Assembly (NCBI RefSeq): GCF_001659605.2
Contig: NC_035171.2
Coordinates: 1,247,050-1,311,049, forward strand
DNA from: Manihot esculenta
Taxonomy: Eukaryota; Streptophyta; Magnoliopsida; Malpighiales; Euphorbiaceae
Reading direction: 5' to 3'
DNA: 64,000 nt
The translations under genes and the position numbers were made by a program. Every line of letters starts with the position of its first letter. The stretch's first letter is position 1. The notes beneath the pieces are model-generated. The model did not search any database and was not told the origin of the DNA. It saw only the letters and a list, made by a program, of their open reading frames with translations. Below are positions 12,468 through 21,976 of this stretch, piece by piece.

Positions 12468-14933
12468 ATGGCCGATACTCTCCACAACCCTAACCCTAAT
12501 AGTAATAATATTTCCGCTTATTATCAGACTCGTGCGGCCCACCATGGCGTCGTTACTAGCGACTGGCTCGCCCAGGCGCAGGCCGCCGTCGGCGGCCATC
12601 CTGATGATGTCTTGCCGCCGGAATCGGATGTCAAAGTCGCTGGAAAGCCGTTTAGTGTCATCGATGAGTTTAATAACTGGAGGAAGCAACCGGACTTGGC
12701 GGAGGCTGTTGCAGCGATTAGGGCGCTGGCAGCTGTAATTAGGAATAGTGAGGCGACTACAATGATGGAGCTTGAAATCGAGCTCAAAAAGGCCTCGGAT
12801 TCGCTCAAAGTGAGTTGTCTATTATTTTTTATCTTTTTCCCCTTCGTTAGTGCGATTGTTTTGGAGGTTTTATTATGTTTGGAATGCAATGTGTCATTAG
12901 AACTGAATTTTGGATTATGTTTTCATTTTTGCCAATTTTTAGTGAGAATTCTGACGGTTGGTCTTGGAAGGAATGAGTGAATAGTGTACTACAGATAATC
13001 TGTGGATCACTGAAATTGCTACATATGATGTTTATGGTACATAATCACAATTATTCTATTGTTGAAGCCTGAGTTTTCCAACAATTTCTTGGAGGTTTCA
13101 GAAAACATTATTTACTTTGATTAGTATTGCCTCTTTTTGTTAGTTACTGTTAAAAGAAGTATTGTGAACTGTGGTTAACCCCTACGTGTGCTGTCCAGTC
13201 GTGGGACACAACCTCTATCTCGCTGACGGCAGGATGTGATCTGTTTATGCGGTATGTAACCAGAACTTCTGCCTTGGAATATGAGGACTTCAATTCAGCT
13301 AAATCTCGTCTGATTGAACGTGCAGAGAAGTTTGGAGAGATATCTAATAAGGTAGTTTAGCTAATTATAGCTCCACAAAACATTTATTTGGTTACTCAGT
13401 AATTTGTTCATATAATTCCAATGAGTAGTCTCGAAAAAAGTATTTGTTGTTTTGTGTTGCAGGCACGCAGAATCATTGCTATGCTTAGTCAAGATTTTAT
13501 TTTTGATGGCTGCACTATTTTGGTGCACGGTTTCTCCAGAGTTGTGTTGGAAATCCTGAAGACAGCAGCTCAGAATAAGAAACTTTTTCGAGTTTTCTGC
13601 ACAGGTTTTGTTTCCGAACACCCTATTATCTATTTATCTGTTTGGCATCACATTGAAAACTATTTTCTGGAAAAGTATCTCAGAAACTGTTTGATACTTT
13701 TCCAAAAAACATTTTAGCTGTTTTAGATTTTTTATTGGTTTCAATCAATATATTTTAGAGGGTGTTGTCAACCAAAAACTTTAGCATCGATGCGGAACAG
13801 ATCCTCTGTTATTATGTCCGAGCGAATTACAAATTATGCATAATGTAAACTTGAGTTCTGATTATTTTTTGAATTATGTGCATGGGCTTTCACCTCCTTT
13901 ATTACTTTATGTTCTTTGATTACCTATTGTATTTTGTCTATAGTCAGCACAAGTTTTAGCTGTTTATACTGCATTTTGTCTTTCTAACATTTGAGTCATG
14001 AGAAGAAATAGGAGGAAGAGAATTTTTTTTTCATCTCATTAACAGTTCACTCGCTCTCTCTCTCTCTCACTCATAACTTTTTCACATCTCTCATGCTTCT
14101 GAAATGCAGAGGGAAGGCCTGACAGGACAGGATTAAGGTTGTCCAATGAGCTGGCCAAGCTTGATGTTCCTGTGAAACTCCTAATAGACTCTGCTGTGGC
14201 GTATTCTATGGATGAAGTGGACATGGTATTTGTTGGAGCAGATGGAGTTGTTGAAAGTGGAGGTATAATCAACATGATGGGAACGTACCAAATTGCACTG
14301 GTGGCACATAGCATGAACAAACCTGTGTATGTAGCTGCTGAAAGCTACAAGGTATGCTGAAATTTGTATACTTTAGGATGGAAAGTTTCATCCTCAGGGT
14401 TTGTTTGTTCATAGCAAATATTTCCAGGAAAAAAGCATTTTTTGATATTTAGGACATTCAAGAAAATTAGTCAAATGGAAAATATTTTATTGGTCAACGG
14501 AAAAATAAAGTTTTTTTTTTTAAAAAGAAAAACAGACTTCCTTTTTTAAAAAAAGAGAAAGTTATTTTCTATATTACCAAACAATGCAAAATAAACCATT
14601 TCCTTGGAAAACAATCTTTGCAAAATATTTTCCATGAAATAAGTAGAGCCTTAGTTAGCTCGATTTTTTTTCCCTTTTTCTTCTCAGTTTGTGAATAGTT
14701 ACATATTTTAATTCTCTGCTTTGCAGTTTGCTCGTCTTTATCCCTTAGACCAGAAAGACATGGCTCCTGCTTTACGGCCCATTGATTTTGGAGTACCTAT
14801 CCCTTCAAAGGTGGAGGTTGAAACATCTGCCAGAGATTATACACCTCCTCAATACCTGACATTGCTTTTTACTGATCTAGGTGTACTCACTCCATCTGTA
14901 GTCAGTGATGAGCTGATTCAGCTGTACTTATAG
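12468..14933 (+). CDS. Translation initiation factor eIF2B, alpha subunit
   Basis: Regulatory subunit of the eIF2B guanine-nucleotide exchange complex, which recycles eIF2-GDP in the cytosol. Exons: 12468-12809, 13199-13351, 13463-13604, 14110-14351 and 14727-14933; all GT-AG, continuous frame, 361 aa, a normal length for the family. The C-terminal IF-2B (PF01008) Rossmann-like domain is recognised by TILVHGFSRVV, EGRPDRTGLRLSNEL, MVFVGADGVVESGGIINMMG, NKPVYVAAESYKF and the ending ELIQLYL. The start ATG at 12468 was chosen over the upstream open frame because that extension uses no ATG and is low complexity. The first 30 residues are Asn/Pro-rich and variable in the family. The next gene is tail-to-tail on the opposite strand. 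Nothing in it looks broken. Confidence 0.95.
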
Positions 14934-15524
14934 TCATGTTTATTTTTTTTTTATTTTTGTGGTAAGAAACTTATCACTGCACTAGTTTAAGACATTATAC
15001 AAATAGTTATGCATCTTATCTCTTGGCAATTTTGACTTGCATAAACTTTCATCTTGAATGTAATACTGCTCAATTGTATCATACAGAAGATTGTGGTTGT
15101 GTTCTTTAATTCTATAAATAGGTAGTTGATGTCTTTTATTTGAAATTTTATCACATTAAAGGATGCAATGGCGGCATGTGGGTAGACAAGGGATATGCAC
15201 AAAACCTGGATTAAATAGTGAGGTTTTTGTAGTGCTTATGTGGCATGTTCTTGGTTAATGTCTGTGAAGAAAGGTGGAGCTATTTGGGTACTATACATAT
15301 TGGAGCAGCAGATGTTGCTGAATAAACTCTGGGAACTGGGACTTTTTTGGTTCAGTTGGTTTAGTATAACCAAACCAATTGTATATGAAAATGAGAAGGA
15401 AAGCCATGACGAAAGAGCAAATTTTATTTGATTGATTATATAGGATAAGGGAAAACAAGCCGACTGGACAATAGAATAGGAGTCGTTTCCCTCTTTCGAA
15501 ACCCAGTAGAGACATGGAATTGGT
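14934..15524. other. Convergent intergenic region (3' ends of eIF2B-alpha and LEA_3)
   Basis: About 590 bp between two stop codons on opposite strands. It should contain both 3' UTRs; AATAAA-like and T-rich stretches occur, but no cleavage site can be fixed. The short open frames here (about 15236-15586) do not match any family I recognise. Confidence 0.6.
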
Positions 15525-15873
15525 TTAGAACTTGTGTTTCTTAGGGAGGAATTTGTCTCTGAGGTCTGCAACATCAATCTGGCCAAAATGAGTCTCAGGA
15601 ATCCAGTTGCCAGTCTTTGGATCTCTCATCCAAAACGTCTCTTCCTTCACCTTATTCTCAGACAGATCTTTTGGCTTTCTCATCACTGATACCGCTGGCT
15701 GCATGCTCAGCTTTTCTGCTCCAACTTTATACGATCGTCTACTGCAATATATTCAAATATTATGGATTGGTCATCATCAAAGCACATTTTATACCTCACA
15801 GGAATAACTATTGAAATAAACAGAAGCAAATTCACCTGAGAAGTATAAAGTTCCTGAGTTGAAGCTTGTCCAT
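15525..15873 (-). CDS. Late embryogenesis abundant protein, LEA_3 family (LEA5/SAG21-like)
   Basis: Small stress- and senescence-associated protein; the LEA_3 family (PF03242) is usually targeted to mitochondria. Two exons: 15836-15873 (12 codons plus two bases) and 15525-15741, joined GT-AG, giving 84 aa. The family signature is clear in the C-terminal half: TFWMRDPKTGNWIPETHFG, then QIDVADLRDKFLPKK at the end. The N-terminus is short, basic and hydrophobic with an LSRRSY motif, as in other LEA_3 presequences. A TATAAAG box on the minus strand at 15974-15968 lies about 95 bp upstream of the ATG. It is easily missed because exon 1 is tiny. Confidence 0.88.
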
Positions 15874-15967
15874 GGTTAAGGGAAAGAAAGGAAAATATAT
15901 GGAGGATTAGGAAAACAAGTGTTTAGGGTTAGTTTATTCTGCGTAAGAGCATTGAACGAAGCATTTG

Positions 15968-15974
15968 CTTTATA
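15968..15974 (-). promoter_or_regulatory. Putative TATA box of the LEA_3 gene
   Basis: TATAAAG on the minus strand, 95 bp upstream of the ATG, which would leave a leader of about 65 nt. Position and sequence only. Confidence 0.5.
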
Positions 15975-17985
15975 GGCGTTAGAAGAAGAGTCCCAGTTGG
16001 AGATTTTTAAGTTTTGGAATATTTGTAAATTCTTGTTATGGAAAGATAATTCCTAATTAAAATTCAAAAAATTCCACCAATTCTCTGATACCTATAATCA
16101 GTTGGAATTCTAAATAACGTGGTGGTATCTGTGAACCACATGTTAATTAGTTGAGGATGTTCCACCGAGTTGTAGAGCTTATAATAATAATAATAGGACT
16201 AAGCCAATTAATAAAAATGAAATTTTCTTTCTTATCAATCAGAATTTGGTTTCTTTAGATTATTTCAGTAGGGGAGTATTTTAAAATTATTTATTATGAA
16301 CTCATTTTTTATGTGCAAATAATATAAGAATATAAATATGATTAGAAGAATATTTAGAAGGGTTAATTATGATGAAAATGGGATGTCTAATTAGGAAAAT
16401 AAAAATGCATTATGACTATAGAAAGAGATTATTCAAAAAGGCCCCAAACACTCCTGAGGGTCAAGATTCTGGATAACCACATCAAGATCGCTACCTAATT
16501 ATTCCTAATGCAAATTGCAAAAAAGCCCATTTATTCTCTTAAGACGTTTTGATCCACGTCTTTCGCTTTAACTTTTTTTTTTTTTTTCCCCTTGAAAAAA
16601 ATTTAAAAAAACAACCTGTGTAGCAATTTTTTCACATTTTAAAAAAAATGTAATTAATAATTGAGTATGATTTATTGCAAAACAGCTTAAAAAGGTGTTA
16701 TTGTAATCTTGGTGTTGCGTCTTTATAATGGAAAAGACATGTTCTGAGTTGATACTGACTGAGCATGGAATTTGCACATCTATCAAATTCTTTATATATG
16801 TTTTCCAACAACTTTGCAACTAAAATAAGAATTACTATTAAGGGTATTTTAAAAATAATAATATTTTTCTTGGAAAGCATAATACCCAATATATTCTAAA
16901 TAAATATGAAACCCATGGATTAAGGTATAGATGATGAAATCTTGAAGTTGAAGCTGCAAAGCATATCTTTAATTCCTAAAAATCTGTCAAGCGGGCAAAG
17001 GCATACAGGAGAAACATCAGAACATGGAGATGTTATTACTGATGTGTCTCTGGCTATTTGACCTTTGCTTCAATTACCATCTGCATGCCAAAGTATTTGC
17101 ATATATCAAAATAAATATATTCTTTTGATTAAGAATTCAATTTAGGATATTTAAGATAATATTTATTCTGTTTAATAAAAACCATCTTAAATAGATTAAG
17201 AAAATGTACATAAATTATATTTAATATTTGTTAATCAATCACCGATACATCAAAATGAAATAACTTATATTATCAAATTATTCAAAGAATTAATAATCTA
17301 TTTTTTATACATATTAAATAAGAGTATAATAGAGAATTAAACGTTATTTAAAAATTATAATTTAAGATGAATATTTATATAAAAAAATAAACCTATTTTG
17401 ATAAGAGACCTCGTATCTAGTTAACAACTGAAATTAGCGACCAATTAATTATTTAATCACACACAAGGATGAGAGAGATAAAGGGGCCAAAACTACAATA
17501 AGCACGTGGAAAAATGAATAATTTTATATTAGGAATTATTTTTTTTTGAAAGAATTAAGAAAATCATTGTTTTCATGATTTTCCCGTTTCACTTTGGTCC
17601 ATAAATTTAAATTTATTTTTAATAGTAAAATTTTCACATCTTATATTTAAAATATTTTTTATCTTCTATTAAATCAAAATTTTAATTTTTATAAATAAAA
17701 TAAAATATTTTATTCCTTAATAGTTCGACTCGATTAAGGGTAGAATAATATCTATAATTATAAAAAAATATATAAATTAATTTAATTATAATTTACATAT
17801 TATTTTTATATTTAAATTCATCTCATAAAAAGTAGCATATACACTCAAAAAATATAAACACGCTAGTTTAATAAAATCAAATGGAATAAATATTTAAAAT
17901 ATTCTATGTATATATTTTCATCTCTATTTAAAAAAAATAAATAAATAAAGATTTTTTAGTCTCTGTGTGTGTGGAGCCAGGATAT
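15975..17985. other. Intergenic spacer, no gene seen
   Basis: Two divergent genes flank this 2-kb AT-rich stretch. It has a short TAA/ATA run near 16180 and poly-T near 16570. I see no coding region, RNA gene or transposon ends. Confidence 0.6.
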
Positions 17986-17990
17986 GATTC

Positions 17991-17998
17991 TATATATC
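17991..17998 (+). promoter_or_regulatory. Putative TATA box of the FLZ gene
   Basis: TATATATC, 77-84 bp upstream of the ATG at 18075, followed by a C/T-rich leader. The spacing suits a plant core promoter. Confidence 0.45.
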
Positions 17999-18074
17999 CA
18001 TCACTTTTGCTTCACTCAATTCTAATATTTTCACTGATTTTCTTCTTTCTTCTCTTCTCCTTCTTTTCTCTGCA

Positions 18075-18691
18075 ATGTTAACGAAAATCAAGAATTCCCT
18101 TCAAATGCCTGGAGGTTTCTCTCAGGATTCCAAGTCAACTTATGCAACCTCAAACAAGGAATCAATGGTTGTTGGGTTGCAAACCCTTGTGCAGATATCT
18201 TCAGAAGCAACATCCAAATCCAATGTTGTCTTAAAATCTGCATTGAAAAAAGTAAATCATCACCTTCCAGCAGCTGCTTCTGCCACCACCTTTGAGTCTT
18301 GCTACCTCAAATCTTGTTTCTTATGCAACAAGAACTTGAGCCTAGACAAAGACATCTACATGTATAGGTATTTAATCTTTCAATTTTCTGATGAGATGTA
18401 TCTTGAAAACACTTGGTATTTTAGTTTAGTTCTTTGATGGGATATTGATAGAGATTATTTTGGTTTTGAATTAATTATAGGGGTGATCAAGGGTTTTGTA
18501 GCGTAGAATGCAGAAGCAGGCAGATTGTTTTGGATGAAATGAGAGAACTGGAAACATCTACCAAGAAAATAAGAAAATCTCAGAGGCACTGTAGCGCTGC
18601 AGGCCGCCATGAGACTCGCCAAATCCTGGAGGATCTTCGCCGGCGACATAAGCATGTTACTCAGCAGAAGCATGGGGCAATAGTTTCATAG
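18075..18691 (+). CDS. FCS-like zinc finger (FLZ, DUF581) protein
   Basis: FLZ proteins are plant-specific adaptors that bind SnRK1 kinase subunits and are linked to sugar, stress and hormone signalling. Exons 18075-18367 and 18481-18691 (intron 18368-18480, GT-AG) encode 167 aa. The FLZ domain straddles the splice site: FESCYLKSCFLCNKNLSLDK and DIYMYR in exon 1, then GDQGFCSVECRSRQIVLDEM in exon 2. The zinc ligands (two CxxC pairs) and the FCS core are present. The intron position inside MYR/GD is usual for this family. The C-terminal tail is basic (RHETRQILEDLRRRHKH). The length is typical. Confidence 0.93.
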
Positions 18692-19301
18692 TTAATACAG
18701 TGTTTTGTTTGCCTTATTTTTCCTTTTCTTCTTGGTCTGAACCAAAGAGGTATTCAAAGAGATAATGTAAAGCACAAGAGAAAGTGACATGGTGGAGATA
18801 TTTATTATTATTATTATTATGAGTTGGATATATCTGTATATTTAACAACAGATAAAAAGATGATCTCTAAAGCAACGTTTCATGTTTTTCTTTCCAATTC
18901 CAAATGAAAATTAAATATTTTTTTTCCCATCATTATCTTTCTTGTCTGTTACAATAAACGCCAAGATAGGATGAATTGTCTTAGTTGGATGCACAAATGA
19001 ACTTCTTTTCTAGATATTTTGCTCTTGCTTTATCTTAATCTCTTTTTTCTTTGACACACTATAGCCTCATTTCAATGGTCCAGCACATAGCTAGGATTCA
19101 TCATGCTAGTCTTTTGCATGGAATCCATTTATCATAATGAAACAATTTTAAACGAGAAAAACCCACCTCTCTCCATTTTTTTTATATAAATAAAGATTAT
19201 ATAAGAAGAGACATAAAGCAAATTATAGCAGAATTATAAATAAAAATAAATTAAAAATTACCCCTTACATGAAGCCATTATAGAAGCTTGCACTCCAAAA
19301 A
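18692..19301. other. Convergent intergenic region
   Basis: About 610 bp between the FLZ gene and the minus-strand MADS gene, with a TTA repeat (18803-18819). No gene seen; it should contain both 3' UTRs. Confidence 0.6.
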
Positions 19302-19950
19302 TTAAAGGAACTCATTGTTGAAACCAGCACCATAAGTAGTAGTAGAACTGTTCCGAACTCCATTATGATCAATAAACTGGTTAATCGTGCTCGACTCACC
19401 CACAGCATTTTGTGCAGCCTGATCCTCAATCCTCGCCATTGCGTTCTTTTTCAACTCTTCCAAAGACTCCTTAAAACCTTCAACCTCTTCCTTCTCCATG
19501 TTATCGATCGCTAAATCCCACCAGAATTCACCCTTCTTCACGTTATTGTTCCTTTTTAACCATCTTTAAAGTTCTTTTCATCTCTTCCAACCGTCTAAGA
19601 GATTTCTCATAGTCTTGCTCTTGCAAAGTCTGAGTTAGAGTACCGCCATTGCTGCCGCTTTCCAGCACGCAAGAGTTGTCGTCACCCTCTTCTGTTTCAG
19701 CAAGATACTGATCAAGAACCTTCTCCACATTAGGGTTGCCATAAGAAAACACTTTCCCATGTTCTGAGAAAAGAATCACAGCTACGTCCGCCCCACATAA
19801 GGTAGATAACTCGGTGGCTTTCTTGAAAATCCCATTCTTACGTTTGGAAAACGTAACGTACCGACTGTTTTCTTTCTCCACTTTCTTGATCTCAATCTTC
19901 TGGCGGCCTCTGGTTCTCTTGAGCGGCCGTTGGTCAGTTGTTGCATCCAT
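19302..19950 (-). pseudogene. Type I (M-alpha) MADS-box gene, AGL62-like, with a one-base frameshift
   Basis: Type I MADS transcription factors of the AGL62 group act in endosperm and female gametophyte development. The intronless frame starts at the ATG at 19950 (the longer open frame upstream has no ATG). The MADS domain is at residues 14-73 (RGRQKIEIKKVEKENSRYV, FSKRKNGIFKKATELSTLCG, VAVILFSEHGKVFSYGNP) and is followed by a coiled-coil-prone segment. The frame stops at 19543 after KMVKKEQ. The rest of the expected C-terminus (GEFWWDLAIDNMEKEEVEGF, SLEELKKNAMARIED) continues at once in a different frame, 19302-19541. The shift maps to a run of five A's on the coding strand near 19555. Together the parts give the usual AGL62 length (about 215-220 aa), so either the gene is newly disabled, the protein is truncated, or the base is an assembly error. 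Confidence 0.8.
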
Positions 19951-20010
19951 AGCAGTCAAGATTATGTAAGAAAAGGGACAGCGTTTAGGTTTAAGGTAAT
20001 TTTGAAGTCG

Positions 20011-20018
20011 TATTTATA
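20011..20018 (-). promoter_or_regulatory. Putative TATA box of the AGL62-like gene
   Basis: TATAAATA on the minus strand, 61-68 bp upstream of the ATG at 19950. Confidence 0.5.
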
Positions 20019-20019
20019 G

Positions 20020-21970
20020 ATAGAAAGAAAAAAAACTTTTCTATTGTTGGAGTCGTTGGATATCATCCACGTCATAAATATTAGAGATCAACGGTTGTGA
20101 TTTCATGCTACAATTCAGGTATTAGCTTCTCAAACAGTACTTGTCCCTCGATTACGGGACAATTAACGCCCAAAAACCTTTCCCTCAATTAACGCCCAAA
20201 AATTAATTTAGAAGATAGAAAATATAATTTAGCATAGAGATAAAAGCAGAATGTGGGATATGTGATTTTCTTTTTACTCAATAAAATTTGTTATGTCTCT
20301 TTTTTTATTTATTTTATAAGCAGTCCGGTTTGGGCTTTATCAATCCAAAGAAAAAGAAATTGCAGTAACTGATGAACTGCATAGGGACCATATCGCCAGC
20401 CCAATTGGAAAGGTGTGGCAGCTGGATTTTATCCAACAGGGAGCAAGAATTTCAATGAAGCCTCTGTACTGCAACATGCCTGGCCCATTCATGCCACTGC
20501 CATGAACTGAATATTGCCTTCTGACCACAGAATGTGCTGTGTACTCACAAACAAATGGACCCATTTGCGTAAATAACTTTGAGTCAATTCCTTATTGAGC
20601 ATGGTGTTGTTATAGTAGGAAGAAAAAGGCCAATTTCAATGGAAGAATCTATTAGTGTTGATTTCATGATTACAAACCCTTCTAGGCAACCTCAATCATT
20701 TACTATTTAATCTAGGCACTAGATTATAATGTTTCTTCATTAAAGGTAGACCATGCTCAACAGCCCATAATGCTTTAATTAGGCTTGAGATCTTTTTAAT
20801 TTGATGTAAATAAAGGTAGGTTGCTAGTAAATCCCACAACCATTAGTTGGTAAAAAATTAGAATGCAATAATTGAATTAAGAGGGCTTTATTCTTTGGTA
20901 TGGCAATATTATTATAATATCTATATATAGTAGGATTCTCAATTATTGCATGTGAAGTGTTGCAGCCCCAGTCTCCTCCCCTTTGGTCTTTTATTTTTCC
21001 CTTAACTTTGAAATTCAACGACTGATGGGGTCTCTTGTCTCCTCCTTTTTACTGTTTCAATCTTCTTTTATTTCTTGATTTTTTTTTATTTTTCAAACAA
21101 TTGAACTTAAATTGATAGTTTTATGCATTCTGTATTGAGTATTGAGCTAAAAAGTACAAATAAACAAATTAAATTTGATATTGATTGATTTTTTTTGCAA
21201 AGGATGAAAGCAGCATCTACCTTCCCCATATAAATACTTAATGTGCTTTCCCTTTCCTACGAAATATATATAAAAAAAAAAAAATTAAACGAAATCTCAG
21301 AGGCAACTAATTTTGTCCCCACCTTTTCAATGTTTGGTTGAAAAGAAAGAAATATAGAAAATTTACCACTAGTTGACACAAACGGAGTAATCAAATACCT
21401 TCCAACACAGAGACAAAGGTCAATGTCACATGTGAAATGTCTACACGTGAGAGGAATAGAGAGAAAATATAAAATTCCAAAAGTAACTCAGTGCGCAAGT
21501 TAGTCGTTTTTGGTCATTTTCTTGTCGTTTTGATTTTTCATAATGTGATCGGCTTGCATAGAAGTTGGGTCTGCATATGATTTATGGAGGATGACTTCAG
21601 GTGTGCTTTCGTCTAATTTAAATATTATTTATTAATTAAAATTGTAATAAATATCACATATTTTAGCTGGCGTAAAGATTTTTCCATGTTTTATGTGAGT
21701 GCTTTTTTTATTAAATGAAAATTGGATTGATTTAATTAATAAACTTTTTATTTTCATAAACCTTATGAAAAGATGTAGACTTGCTTAAAGCAAAAAATAA
21801 TTGTAATAAAATCCAATTTGATTAAAAATTCTAAAAATACTAATAGGACAACCCACCCAGTAGGAGATCGTAACACATGCGGGAATTGAATTGAATTCCC
21901 CGTCTCCCTCTTCCCCTCTGTCATTTGAAAGCTGCAGACAAAGCTCACTAACGCATACCTCTCTTCTTCT
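20020..21970. other. Intergenic region between MADS and subtilase genes
   Basis: About 2 kb, less AT-rich at 20300-20560, where a short open stretch reads SPIGKVWQLDFIQQG and ends in FMPLP on the plus strand; I do not recognise it. The final 70 bp before the subtilase ATG are C/T-rich (CTCTTCTTCTTCTTC), typical of a plant leader. No TATA box was clearly seen. Confidence 0.5.
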
Positions 21971-21976
21971 TCTTCA

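Noticed and set aside
12486..12500. Telomere-like CCCTAACCCTAA
   Set aside because: Only two units, inside the eIF2B coding region (Asn-Pro repeats).
15236..15586. Overlapping short open frames near the LEA_3 3' end
   Set aside because: They overlap the real LEA_3 exon out of frame and match nothing.
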